Shown piece by piece: positions 1-9,228 of a stretch of 64,000 nt of DNA (position 1 is the first letter of the stretch; each line of letters opens with the position of its first letter). Under the pieces are notes generated by a model. The model was not told the origin of the DNA, ran no database searches, and saw only the letters and a program-made list of their open reading frames with translations. Both the position numbers and the translations under genes were made by a program. Source of the stretch: an uncultured Alphaproteobacteria bacterium (GTDB lineage Bacteria > Pseudomonadota > Alphaproteobacteria > HIMB59 > GCA-002718135); assembly GCA_902614395.1 (NCBI GenBank), contig CACMKW010000006.1:1-64000 (forward strand). Direction: 5' to 3'.

Positions 1-1741
1 CTAAACTTTCAGTGATATCAATTAAAGTTGTGTTTTTACTTAAATTTTCTGAAATATGTTTTTTATCATGTTCTCTAACAGATGAACCTGTAACAATACG
101 AAAAGAATCTTTATCAATACAAGTAACTGTTAAATCAGCAACAATGCCACCATTTGAATTAAGCATTTGCGTATAAGTTATATGACCGGGATTATTTTTA
201 ATATCATTACAGCATAATCGTTGGAGATCGCTGAAGGCAGAGACTCCCTTAATTTCAAATTTTGCAAAGGCACTTAAGTCAAATAAACCAGCGTTTTTTC
301 TTGTGTTTATTGTTTCATACTTTGCTGCATCATACCAATTTTGATAGCCATAACTATACTCATATTCTGGTTTCTTACCATTTAGAGCATACCACATTGG
401 TCTTTCAAAGCCGGCCACTTGACCAAAGCATGCTCCTTCTTTTTTCAAATCATTATGAAAAGGAAGTAGTTTAATATTTCTCGAAGATTTATGTTGTTTG
501 TAAGGCCAGTGCATTGCATATAAATCTCCTAATGACTCAGTAACTCTTTCAGTTATAAATTTTGTCTCAGAGTGAAATTTTTCAAATCTTGAAATATCTA
601 AGGAGTAAAGATCATCATTAACCTCACCGTTCATCATCCATTCTGCAGTTACCTTACCTGCACCACCAGCACTTTGAATACCAATACTATTAAATCCACA
701 ACAAACATAAAAGTTTTTTATTTCTGGTGTTTCTCCTAAAAGATAATTTGTATCTGGAGTAAAAGCTTCAGGACCGTTAAAGAATTTTCTTATACCTACA
801 TTTTCAAGGGCTGGTATTCTTTTCATAGCATTTTTTAAATGCGGTTCAAAATGATCAAAATCTTCAGGTAGTTCTCCAAAAGAAAAATCATTGGGCACTT
901 TATACGTATCAGTAAATGCAGGTTTAGCTTTAGGCTCAAAAATTCCTACTAAAATTTTTCCAGCATCCTCTTTTAGATATAAGCAATTATTGTAATCTCT
1001 AAGAACTGGAAGTGATTTAGAAATTTCTTTTAATGGCTCACTTAATATATAGAAGTGTTCATTTGGATATAGCGGTATACTAACGTTAATATCATTTGCT
1101 ATCTGCCTAGACCACATTCCAGATGCTAGAACAATATACTCACATTTAATTTTTCCATGTTTTGTATCTACACCCTCTATTGATCCATTTTTAGTAAGGA
1201 TTTTATTTACAGAACAATGTTCAAATATTTGAGCACCATACATTTTTGCTGATTTAGCAAGAACATTTGTTATACCAACAGGATCTGCTTGACCATCTTT
1301 TGGAATAAATATTCCACCAACAACATCATCAGTATTTATAAGAGAATAAATATCCTTAATCTGATTTTTTTCTAATTCATTAACTTCTATATTAAATCTT
1401 TGAGCAAAAGTAGCTTGCCTTTTTAATTCTTCTAATCGATCATTAGTTGTTGCAATAGTTAAAGAGCCGTTTTGCTTTAAACCTGTTGCTAATCCTGTTT
1501 CTTTTTCCAGGTCTTTATATAAATTTAACGAATAATTTCTAAGTTTTGTAATGGTTGCTGATGCGCCAATCTGACCAATTAGTCCTGCTGCATGCCAAGT
1601 GGTTCCAGAAGTTAATTGATCTCTTTCTAGCAAGATCACATCTTTCCATCCAAATTTTGCTAAATGATAAGCTACAGAACATCCAGCTATACCACCACCT
1701 ATTACAACTACTTTAGCAGAAGTGGGAATTTTTTTATTCAT
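1..1741 (-). CDS. Dimethylglycine/sarcosine dehydrogenase-like FAD oxidoreductase (3' end cut by window)
   Basis: This gene is absent from the ORF track because it runs off the left edge. Reading the minus strand from the ATG at 1739-1741 gives 580 codons without a stop. Seen: an N-terminal dinucleotide fold (VVVIGGGIAG, residues 11-20), then SGTTWHAAG; the His in this motif is, as I recall, the covalent FAD site in mammalian dimethylglycine dehydrogenase. From about residue 480 the protein resembles the folate-binding GcvT domain (GLFDLSAFAKFEIKG). Family members are usually about 800-850 residues, so roughly the last third is missing. The likely role is oxidative demethylation of an N-methylated glycine, with transfer of C1 units to tetrahydrofolate. 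The exact substrate cannot be told. It starts 8 bases after the HIBCH-like gene and is probably in its operon. Confidence 0.85.
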   Translation of the reverse strand, partial: MNKKIPTSAKVVVIGGGIAGCSVAYHLAKFGWKDVILLERDQLTSGTTWHAAGLIGQIGASATITKLRNYSLNLYKDLEKETGLATGLKQNGSLTIATTNDRLEELKRQATFAQRFNIEVNELEKNQIKDIYSLINTDDVVGGIFIPKDGQADPVGITNVLAKSAKMYGAQIFEHCSVNKILTKNGSIEGVDTKHGKIKCEYIVLASGMWSRQIANDINVSIPLYPNEHFYILSEPLKEISKSLPVLRDYNNCLYLKEDAGKILVGIFEPKAKPAFTDTYKVPNDFSFGELPEDFDHFEPHLKNAMKRIPALENVGIRKFFNGPEAFTPDTNYLLGETPEIKNFYVCCGFNSIGIQSAGGAGKVTAEWMMNGEVNDDLYSLDISRFEKFHSETKFITERVTESLGDLYAMHWPYKQHKSSRNIKLLPFHNDLKKEGACFGQVAGFERPMWYALNGKKPEYEYSYGYQNWYDAAKYETINTRKNAGLFDLSAFAKFEIKGVSAFSDLQRLCCNDIKNNPGHITYTQMLNSNGGIVADLTVTCIDKDSFRIVTGSSVREHDKKHISENLSKNTTLIDITESL

Positions 1742-1749
1742 TTGTAATA

Positions 1750-2754
1750 TTATAGATAAAGATTTTCAGTATGGGTTTCAAAATAAAAATCTAGATCTTC
1801 TATATTTATTTCATCCATTTTTGATGGTTCCCAAATAGGATTATGATCTTTTGAAATTAGCACAGAATTTACACCGTTATCAAAGTCACTACGGTATACG
1901 ATTTTTTGACTTAATTGAAATTCAGTTTCTAAACATTCTTTTAACGATTTACCTTTTGCATCATCTATAAGTTTAGTGGTTATCGCAAGACTCATTGGAC
2001 ATTTAACTAAAAGAATATCTAAAATTTTTTTTGAAAACTCTGAGTTATGACTTTTTAAATTTGATATGATTGTTTTAATATTTCCATTGAATAATTCATT
2101 TATTAATTTCATATTTTTAATTAGATACGTATCATTTTCTACTTCAAAATTATCGTGTAAAATTTTTCCTCTTATAATAAATTTTTCTTTAACATCTTCT
2201 ATTTTATTACTTTTAAAGTAGTGTGTTGCTAATCCAAAAAAAATTAATTCATTTAAGCCTAAAACCTCACCTGTTAAACCAATATACTTACCAATATTAC
2301 CTGGAAGATTTGATAAAAAATAACTTCCTCCAACATCTGGAAAAAAACCAATAGCAGATTCTGGCATTGCAAATTTTGAATTGTCTGTTGCCAATCTGTG
2401 ATCACCATAGATAGATAAACCAACGCCACCTCCCATTACCACACCATTCCAAACTGAGAGAAATTCTTTACTAAATTGGCTTATTAAATAATTAAGTTTA
2501 TACTCAACTTTAAAAAAATCATGTTTTAAAGAGTTTTCTTTTCCAGCAAGAACAAGAGATTTTACATCGCCTCCTGCACAAAAATGCTTACCTTCTCCAA
2601 CTAACAATACTCTTAAGATATTATCTTTTTCTTCCCATTCTAATAATTTGTCATGGAATTTTTTTGCCATTTCTAAATTGAGAGCATTTAAAGCTTTAGG
2701 ACGATTTAGTTTAATGATTCCAGTTTGGTTAGTTTCTAAAAATACAATATCCAT
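1750..2754 (-). CDS. 3-hydroxyisobutyryl-CoA hydrolase-like enzyme (crotonase superfamily)
   Basis: The 334-residue protein belongs to the enoyl-CoA hydratase/isomerase superfamily. Seen: KHFCAGGDVKSL (CoA-binding and oxyanion region), GGGVGLSIYGDHRLA, and MPESAIGFFPDVGGSYFL; the last, with its Glu and Asp, is characteristic of the HIBCH branch rather than simple enoyl-CoA hydratases. In that branch the enzyme hydrolyses 3-hydroxyisobutyryl-CoA in valine breakdown. The length fits bacterial HIBCH (about 340-360). Its ATG overlaps the uvrB stop by one base (TAATG), which suggests translational coupling. A generic crotonase role is possible but less likely. Confidence 0.85.
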   Translation of the reverse strand: MDIVFLETNQTGIIKLNRPKALNALNLEMAKKFHDKLLEWEEKDNILRVLLVGEGKHFCAGGDVKSLVLAGKENSLKHDFFKVEYKLNYLISQFSKEFLSVWNGVVMGGGVGLSIYGDHRLATDNSKFAMPESAIGFFPDVGGSYFLSNLPGNIGKYIGLTGEVLGLNELIFFGLATHYFKSNKIEDVKEKFIIRGKILHDNFEVENDTYLIKNMKLINELFNGNIKTIISNLKSHNSEFSKKILDILLVKCPMSLAITTKLIDDAKGKSLKECLETEFQLSQKIVYRSDFDNGVNSVLISKDHNPIWEPSKMDEINIEDLDFYFETHTENLYL

Positions 2755-4826
2755 TAATTCTTTTTAAACTGCAAAACTTTATTAGAAAGACCCACTTCTT
2801 TTGCCTTTAATCTATTGATTTCATCTCGTAATCTTGCTGCATCTTCAAATTCAAGTTTTGAAGCAAATTCATTCATTTTTTTCTCTAAATTTTTAATATG
2901 TTTATTAAGGTCCTTACCAACTAATTCTTTAGCATTATCAATTTCAACTGTAACATGATCTTGTTCAGCTGTATTCTCAATTATTTCTTGAATATTCTTT
3001 TTAATACTGATTGGCGTAATTTTATTTATTTTATTATATTCTAGTTGTTTTGTTCGCCTTCTATCTGTCTCTTCAATTGCTTCTTTCATACTAGTGGTAA
3101 TGTTATCAGCATACATTAAGACTTTACTCTCAACATTTCTTGCAGCTCTACCAATAGTCTGAATTAAACTAGTTCTAGAACGAAGGTAACCTTCCTTATC
3201 AGCATCTAATATAGCCATTAAAGCGCATTCAGGAATATCTAAACCTTCTCTAAGAAGATTTATTCCTACTAAAACATTAAAAACTCCAAGTCTTAGATCT
3301 CTAATAATTTCTATTCTTTCTAATGTATCGATATCAGAGTGAAGATACCTTACCTTTAATCCTTCTTCATTAATATATTCAGTAAGATCTTCGGCCATTT
3401 TTTTTGTAAGTGTTGTGATTAGAACACGATGACCTTTATCTATAGTCTTTTTACATTCATCAATTAAGTTATCAATTTGATGTTTAGTTGGCCTTATCTC
3501 AATAGGTGGATCAATTAAACCTGTTGGTCTAATTACTTGTTCAACAAAGGTACCGCCTGTCTTTTCAAGTTCGTAATCTCCTGGTGTTGCACTTACAAAT
3601 ATAGTTTGTGGACGCATTGCATCCCATTCTTCTCTTTTTAAAGGTCTGTTATCAACACAACTTGGTAGTCTAAAACCATATTGAGCTAAAGTTGATTTTC
3701 TAGAAAAATCACCTTTGTACATTCCTGCTATTTGACCACATGTCTGATGGCTTTCATCTATAAACAATAAAGAGTCTTCTGGAATATATTCATAAAGTGT
3801 AGGAGGAGGCTCTCCCGGCTGTCTTCCTGACAAATATCTAGAATAATTTTCAATACCACTACAACTTCCAGTAGTTTCCATCATTTCTAAGTCAAATGTA
3901 GTTCTCTCATCCAATCTTTGTCTTTCTAAGTATTTTTTTTCTTTTTCAAAAATCTCTAATTGTTTTTTTAGATCATTTTTAATCATCGTAATTGCTTTTT
4001 TTATTGTTGGTTTTGGGGTTACATAATGAGAGTTTGCAAAGATTCTTATTTGTTCAAGTTCTCCGAGCTTCTCTCCAGTAAGTGGGTCCACTTGTGTTAT
4101 ACTCTCTATATCATCTCCAAACATAGATATTTTCCAAGAAATATCTTCATAGTGAGAAGGGAAAATTTCTAAAATATCTCCCTTAGCCCTAAAGCTACCT
4201 CTTCTAAAATCCATGTCACGACGTTTGTATAAAAGTTCTACCAACTTTCTGATAATAATTTCTCTACTTATTGATTGATTTTTATCTAAAGTAAAAGACA
4301 TTGAAGAATAAGCATCAACTGATCCAATACCATAAATACAAGAAACTGATGCTACTATGATTGTATCTCTTCTTTCCACTAAAGATCTAGTAGCTGAATG
4401 TCTTAAACGATCAATTTGTTCGTTGATTGAAGATTCTTTTTCAATATATGTATCCGTCCTTGGTACATATGCTTCTGGTGTGTAATAATCATAATAACTG
4501 ACAAAATATTCAACAGCATTATTTGGAAACAAATTTTTCATTTCGCCATAAAGTTGTGCCGCTAATGTTTTGTTTGGAGCCATTATCAAAGTAGGTTTCT
4601 GGACTTTCTCAATTACTTTAGCCATTGTAAAGGTCTTACCTGATCCAGTGACACCTAAAAGAACTTGTTCTTGTTCTCCTTCATTTAAACTTTTAACAAT
4701 ACTTTTAATTGCTTCAGGCTGATCACCACTTGGATTAAAATCACTCACAATTTTAAAAGGTGTTGTAATTTCGGAAGAGAGATGATGTTTTTTTTCTGCT
4801 TTATTCATTGATTCTAATATAATCAT
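2754..4826 (-). CDS. uvrB: UvrABC excinuclease subunit B
   Basis: UvrB receives damaged DNA from UvrA, verifies the lesion with its helicase-like motor and recruits UvrC in nucleotide excision repair. Seen: Walker A GVTGSGKTFT near residue 60, the beta-hairpin region YYDYYTPEAYVPRTDTYIE, a DEAD-like FIDESH, helicase motif VI QTIGRAARN, and a C-terminal UVR domain (KLEFEDAARLRDEI). Length is normal. The track start (4826) lies inside the preceding gene; the in-frame ATG seven codons later (4808, MNKAEKK) would cut the overlap to 8 bases and may be the true start. I see no LexA-type box ahead of the operon, so SOS control is not apparent. Confidence 0.98.
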   Translation of the reverse strand: MIILESMNKAEKKHHLSSEITTPFKIVSDFNPSGDQPEAIKSIVKSLNEGEQEQVLLGVTGSGKTFTMAKVIEKVQKPTLIMAPNKTLAAQLYGEMKNLFPNNAVEYFVSYYDYYTPEAYVPRTDTYIEKESSINEQIDRLRHSATRSLVERRDTIIVASVSCIYGIGSVDAYSSMSFTLDKNQSISREIIIRKLVELLYKRRDMDFRRGSFRAKGDILEIFPSHYEDISWKISMFGDDIESITQVDPLTGEKLGELEQIRIFANSHYVTPKPTIKKAITMIKNDLKKQLEIFEKEKKYLERQRLDERTTFDLEMMETTGSCSGIENYSRYLSGRQPGEPPPTLYEYIPEDSLLFIDESHQTCGQIAGMYKGDFSRKSTLAQYGFRLPSCVDNRPLKREEWDAMRPQTIFVSATPGDYELEKTGGTFVEQVIRPTGLIDPPIEIRPTKHQIDNLIDECKKTIDKGHRVLITTLTKKMAEDLTEYINEEGLKVRYLHSDIDTLERIEIIRDLRLGVFNVLVGINLLREGLDIPECALMAILDADKEGYLRSRTSLIQTIGRAARNVESKVLMYADNITTSMKEAIEETDRRRTKQLEYNKINKITPISIKKNIQEIIENTAEQDHVTVEIDNAKELVGKDLNKHIKNLEKKMNEFASKLEFEDAARLRDEINRLKAKEVGLSNKVLQFKKN

Positions 4827-6030
4827 TTAGATAATTGTACTTTTCTAAAAAACTACCATCTGTTGTTATTGTTCCATTTAATATTCTTCCATCATCTTCT
4901 TTTAATAAAAAAGGAAGAACTTCTTTGATAATACCTTCACTAAATTCTGTACTTGAATCACGTGGTAATTCAGAAGGTAAATTATCAACTGCCATAACAG
5001 CAATTCCATCAATATTTTCATCTATTTCTTTTAAAGTATATCTTTCAATCCAATAATTTGGCTCCTCAATTGTTGTTGATCGTATTGTAGTTGGAACAGA
5101 GCCATTAATATCACAAGTAATATCACCAACAATTTTTAGATTTTGTAAAACTTTTAAGTCTTCATTCTCAAATATTTTTGGAGAAGATGGGTCCCAGTAA
5201 TGTGCACTTATAAGTATATCAGTTTCTTTTAAATATTGTAATGCAGAACTAGAATAATCTTGAGGATTATCAATAAAATGTTCAAGGTTAAAGTTGGTGG
5301 AAGAATTATTTGTAACATAATCTTTAGTTTCTAAGTTACAAAAAATAGGTTGATCAAATTTTTGTTCCAAAAAGTCTTTTTTTGATACTGCTTTAATGTT
5401 TGTTAGATTTAAAAGTTCAATTACTCCTTTTGCAACTCTACCATCACCAGTAACTAGAATTTTAGTTTTAGGAAAATATAAATTTTTTAAATTTAATACT
5501 AATCTTTCATAATCATTGATTTTATACGCACTAGCGAGAGATTGTTTTCCAAGCACTTTAAGCAATAAATTTAAGGTATTATAACAACCAACAATACCTG
5601 CAAATCTTCCAAAACCTAAACATCTTGTACCATTTTTACCTCTGATATTTTCATAATCAATCAATGTAATTTTTTTATTTAAAATTGATAAGAGTAGATC
5701 TTTCTTATGTTTTTCAATATTTTTTTGTTGTTTATTAATTTTAAAAGTGTGAGAAAAAAAAAGATATGTCCTATTATCAATTAAAATATTTGGATCAATT
5801 TCTTTAACTCCGAATATAATTGAGCATTCATTTAAATTTTCATTAATTTTAGCACCACATAAATCATATTCTTCATCAGAAAAACATCTACTATTTGATG
5901 GCTGAATAATGAAATTAATATTTGGATTAGTTTCTTTGTATTTTTTAATATGTTCTGGGACTAGAGGAGTTCTATTTTCATCACTTCTAGACTCTCTAAT
6001 AACACCGATATTGGTTAATTGCTTATCCAT
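4801..6030 (-). CDS. Saccharopine dehydrogenase, lysine-forming type (LYS1/LKR-like)
   Basis: The 409-residue protein resembles the NAD-dependent saccharopine dehydrogenase/lysine-2-oxoglutarate reductase family, built on the alanine dehydrogenase/transhydrogenase N-terminal fold. Seen: an N-terminal IGVIRESRSDENRTPLVPEH, the hallmark of that fold, and a central Rossmann segment ILVTGDGRVAKGVIELL. These enzymes interconvert lysine plus 2-oxoglutarate with saccharopine. It overlaps the next enzyme of the same pathway by 8 bases, which strongly supports the assignment. A lysC gene elsewhere in the window suggests lysine is made by the aspartate route, so this pair may run in the degradative direction; that is inference. 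Confidence 0.85.
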   Translation of the reverse strand: MDKQLTNIGVIRESRSDENRTPLVPEHIKKYKETNPNINFIIQPSNSRCFSDEEYDLCGAKINENLNECSIIFGVKEIDPNILIDNRTYLFFSHTFKINKQQKNIEKHKKDLLLSILNKKITLIDYENIRGKNGTRCLGFGRFAGIVGCYNTLNLLLKVLGKQSLASAYKINDYERLVLNLKNLYFPKTKILVTGDGRVAKGVIELLNLTNIKAVSKKDFLEQKFDQPIFCNLETKDYVTNNSSTNFNLEHFIDNPQDYSSSALQYLKETDILISAHYWDPSSPKIFENEDLKVLQNLKIVGDITCDINGSVPTTIRSTTIEEPNYWIERYTLKEIDENIDGIAVMAVDNLPSELPRDSSTEFSEGIIKEVLPFLLKEDDGRILNGTITTDGSFLEKYNYLNDYIRINE

Positions 6031-7150
6031 TCTCTTGTTGGATATTAATTTTATAATCTTTTAAAATTTTAAAAAAATACATTATGTCTTCTGTTTTATG
6101 TGGTGCAGTTTTAACACCAGTCTCAATTTTATTATCCAAAATTAGATCAATCGCAGCTGATAAAGTAATCGATACAAGTTTGCCCATTGCGGTATTTTCA
6201 CCACTTCCTTTTTCATCTAAAAAATAAGAACTATCAAAAATTTTATTATGATTTTCAAAAGCTTTAAGTTTTACAGAAAGTACAACCCGATCTTCTTCCT
6301 CAGGTAAATATTTATTATTTTTTAATAATTCTTCACTTTTTTCATTGATTTCAGCTTCTATATTATCCGATCTATTTTCAAGCATTGAAAAAATATCTTG
6401 CCATGCCTCTTTCCAACCATCAAGTCGCAAAGTTCCTCTTACGAACTCTTTGACTTTCCATTTCTCATCAAACAAGTATTCACTTATATATGGTGTTGAA
6501 TCTCTGTTTGGATAAGCTTCAAAATTTTCATCAGATATTGAATAAGAACTAATAGATTTGTAAGGAGTTACAGTATTTATTTTTCCTTTTGTTATATATT
6601 TTGCATCATTGTTTAAGGCTTTGATTACTCCAGCTGGAGACCAACTAAATTTATATTTGAAATCATTTGGAATTGCTGGAAAACCCCCACAATAAGATTC
6701 ATAAACCACTTCTGTTTTTTCAGTCGAGATTTTTTTAAGATCACTGACAAGTAAATGGGAAAAAAAATGATCGATACCTGGGTCTAAACCGACCTCATTG
6801 ATAAATACTAAATTTTCTTTTTTTACATCTAGATTTAGCATATTTATTTCTGGATTAAGGTAACTAGTAGATGCAAAATGACATTTATGTTTTAAACAAA
6901 GTTTAGCTATATCTAAATGTTTGTTTGCTGGAAGTTGAGAAATAACAATATCACCTGGATTTGTTTCGTTAAATAATAAATCAACATCAAACTGTTTTGC
7001 GCTCACATTGTTTTTATCTACATGATCAATACTCTTTTTAGCTTTATCTAATGTTCTATTCCATACTGTAAAATTATCTAAATTTTTAGCTAATCTTCTA
7101 ATTCCTGGTATAGAAGATAGTCCAGTTCCTATCCAATGTACATGTTTCAT
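6023..7150 (-). CDS. Saccharopine dehydrogenase, glutamate-forming type (LYS9/SDH-like)
   Basis: The 375-residue protein begins with a Rossmann motif (IGTGLSSIPGIRRLA) and follows the saccharopine dehydrogenase/homospermidine synthase layout, including INEVGLDPGIDHFFSH, which is typical of LYS9-type enzymes. The known reaction splits saccharopine into 2-aminoadipate semialdehyde and glutamate. It is the first gene of the minus-strand run, followed by the LYS1-like partner (8-base overlap). In animals and plants both activities sit in one fused protein; here they are separate but coupled. The 65-base gap to the divergent permease gene must hold the operon promoter, but I see no convincing consensus there. 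Confidence 0.87.
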   Translation of the reverse strand: MKHVHWIGTGLSSIPGIRRLAKNLDNFTVWNRTLDKAKKSIDHVDKNNVSAKQFDVDLLFNETNPGDIVISQLPANKHLDIAKLCLKHKCHFASTSYLNPEINMLNLDVKKENLVFINEVGLDPGIDHFFSHLLVSDLKKISTEKTEVVYESYCGGFPAIPNDFKYKFSWSPAGVIKALNNDAKYITKGKINTVTPYKSISSYSISDENFEAYPNRDSTPYISEYLFDEKWKVKEFVRGTLRLDGWKEAWQDIFSMLENRSDNIEAEINEKSEELLKNNKYLPEEEDRVVLSVKLKAFENHNKIFDSSYFLDEKGSGENTAMGKLVSITLSAAIDLILDNKIETGVKTAPHKTEDIMYFFKILKDYKINIQQENG

Positions 7151-7215
7151 AGTCTTATTTACTTTTATATTAAATTGTTTACTACATTAATGAAACTTAA
7201 AATACGGAAATTTAT

Positions 7216-8025
7216 TTGACTTCAATAGTATTTATTTTTTTATTAACAGGTTTAGTCTCTGGTTTTATTGCAGGATTATTAGGAGTTGGAGGTGGAATAA
7301 TAATTGTACCTGTAACTTACTTTATTTTACTTAATCTTGGTTACAGCTCTGAAATTGTCATGCATGTTGCTGTAGCATCTTCTCTTGGTGTAATTTGTTT
7401 TACTTCAATTTCTTCTATAAGATCTCATGTTAAGCTTAAAAATACAAATTTGATAATTGTTAAAAAATGGGCAATAGGAGTAATAATAGGATCAATTGTA
7501 GGTTCACTTGTAGCAAGTGCTATTTCAGGACAGAGTTTAGTTATTCTTTTTGTAATTCTGGCATTTTTGATTTCATTAAATATGCTGTTTCAACAAAGTC
7601 CAATTGTTGTAAGCAACGATATACCATCTTCTAATATAATTAATTTTTTAATAAGCTCTTCTATTGGTTTTTTATCTTCAACAATTGGTATAGGTGGTGG
7701 AAGTTTTAGTGTTCCAACTTTAACAATGTTTTCAAAAAAGATTCATGAAGCAGTTGGTACTTCTGCTGTTTTTGGTTTTTTAATTGCTTTTCCAGGAACA
7801 CTTACATTTATATATACTGGGTCAAATATAAATGAACTTCCCATTTATTCTCTTGGTTACGTAAATATTATAATAGTTTTTTTTATATCGATAACTAGTA
7901 TATTTACTGCTGGAATTGGTGCAAAAGTTTCATCAAATATAGATAAGTTAGTATTAAGAAAGATTTTTGCTATTTTTTTGTTGTTAACTTGTGCTAGTCT
8001 AATTATTGAACATTTTATAATTTAA
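7216..8025 (+). CDS. TauE/SafE family membrane permease
   Basis: The 269-residue integral membrane protein has many hydrophobic segments and the internal duplication typical of TauE/SafE: GFIAGLLGVGGGIIIVP near the start and GFLSSTIGIGGGSFSVP in the second half. Family members export sulfite, sulfoacetate or other small organic anions across the inner membrane; the substrate here is unknown. The start is a TTG, as an upstream ATG at 7190 meets a TGA in its own frame. Its TAA is followed directly by the ATG of the aminotransferase gene, so the two are likely cotranscribed. Confidence 0.88.
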   Translation: MTSIVFIFLLTGLVSGFIAGLLGVGGGIIIVPVTYFILLNLGYSSEIVMHVAVASSLGVICFTSISSIRSHVKLKNTNLIIVKKWAIGVIIGSIVGSLVASAISGQSLVILFVILAFLISLNMLFQQSPIVVSNDIPSSNIINFLISSSIGFLSSTIGIGGGSFSVPTLTMFSKKIHEAVGTSAVFGFLIAFPGTLTFIYTGSNINELPIYSLGYVNIIIVFFISITSIFTAGIGAKVSSNIDKLVLRKIFAIFLLLTCASLIIEHFII

Positions 8026-9228
8026 ATGAATTTTGTTGCAGATAGACTAAGTAAAATAAAACCTTCAATGACTGTAGGTATAAATGTCAAAGCCAAGGCT
8101 TTGAAGGACGAGGGTAAAGATGTAATTGTTCTTGCAGCTGGTGAGCCAGATTTTAACACACCAAAAAATATAAGAAATGCTGCTAGTAAAGCGATGGAAG
8201 AGGGTAAAACAAAATATGTACCAGGTAAAGGTACACCAGAATTACAAAAAGCAATTCAGAAAAAATTCAGAGAAGATAATAATATTGATTATCAATTAGA
8301 TGAAATCATATGCGGTGTCGGAGGCAAACACATTATCTATAATGCTATGATGGCAACAATTAATCCAGGAGATGAGGTCATTATAACAGCTCCTTTTTGG
8401 GTTAGTTATCCAGATATTGTTTTATTAGCAGAAGGGAAGCCCGTTATAGTAAAGTGTCCTCAATCACAAAATTTTAAGATTACACCAGAACAACTAGAAA
8501 AAAATATAAACTCTAAAACAAAATGGTTAATGCTAAATAGTCCTAGTAATCCAACTGGCTCAGTTTATTCAAAAAAAGAGTTAGAAAACTTAGCACTTAT
8601 CTTAAAAAAATATCCTAATGTTCTTATAATGTGTGATGATATATATGAAAAAATTATTTACGATGGTGTAGAATTTCATACTCTTGCTTCTATTGAACCT
8701 TCACTGAAAGACAGATGTTTGACACTAAACGGTGTTTCAAAATCATATTGCATGACAGGATGGAGACTTGGATATTGTGGAGCTCCAAAAGAGATTATTG
8801 CTGCTATGAACAAAATACAATCACAAAGCACAACTTCAACTTCTTCAATTACAATGGCTGCTGCTGTTGAAGCAATAAGTGGTCCGCAGGATTTTATAAA
8901 CGAGCATAACAAAAAATTTTTGATACGTAGAGATTTAGTATTGAAAAAAATAAATGATATTAATGGAATCACATGTCAAAAACCAGAAGGAGCTTTTTAC
9001 GTTTATCCAAATTGCGAGGGTATAATTGGAAAAAAGACACCAAATGGAAAACATATCTCCAATGATGAAGATTTCATGACATATCTTTTAGAAGATCAAG
9101 GAGTAGCAGGAGTTCATGGTGCAGCTTTTGGATTATCTCCTTATTTTAGATTATCTTATGCAACTAGTGATGCAATTCTAGAAGATGCGTGCAACAGAAT
9201 AAAAGAAGCTTGTAATAAGCTTACTTAA
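8026..9228 (+). CDS. aspC: Aspartate aminotransferase-type PLP enzyme (class I fold)
   Basis: This 400-residue fold-type I aminotransferase carries NSPSNPTGSVY (substrate and PLP contacts), SKSYCMTGWRLGY with the Schiff-base Lys, and the carboxylate-binding Arg region FRLSYATS. It matches the AspB/AAT-Ib aspartate aminotransferases common in alphaproteobacteria, which link aspartate and 2-oxoglutarate with oxaloacetate and glutamate in the cytoplasm. Some relatives also accept prephenate, so specificity is not certain. It abuts the permease gene and overlaps the convergent pyruvate kinase gene by 8 bases. Confidence 0.93.
   Translation: MNFVADRLSKIKPSMTVGINVKAKALKDEGKDVIVLAAGEPDFNTPKNIRNAASKAMEEGKTKYVPGKGTPELQKAIQKKFREDNNIDYQLDEIICGVGGKHIIYNAMMATINPGDEVIITAPFWVSYPDIVLLAEGKPVIVKCPQSQNFKITPEQLEKNINSKTKWLMLNSPSNPTGSVYSKKELENLALILKKYPNVLIMCDDIYEKIIYDGVEFHTLASIEPSLKDRCLTLNGVSKSYCMTGWRLGYCGAPKEIIAAMNKIQSQSTTSTSSITMAAAVEAISGPQDFINEHNKKFLIRRDLVLKKINDINGITCQKPEGAFYVYPNCEGIIGKKTPNGKHISNDEDFMTYLLEDQGVAGVHGAAFGLSPYFRLSYATSDAILEDACNRIKEACNKLT

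Noticed and set aside
1-3. CTA at the left edge reads as TAG on the minus strand, an apparent stop for the flavoenzyme gene.
   Set aside because: The frame from the ATG at 1741 puts TTA (Leu) at 4-2 and leaves base 1 as the first base of the next codon, so the TAG is out of frame. The gene is still open at the edge.
262-474. 70-residue plus-strand ORF in the track.
   Set aside because: It lies fully inside the flavoenzyme gene on the other strand and has no family-like features; it is a shadow ORF like most of the short entries.
7197-7207. TTAAAATACGG before the permease gene, nearly repeated as CTAAAATACGG before argJ (44520-44530).
   Set aside because: Two short AT-rich matches are too few to claim a regulatory motif; the shared part may just be a -10-like TAAAAT.
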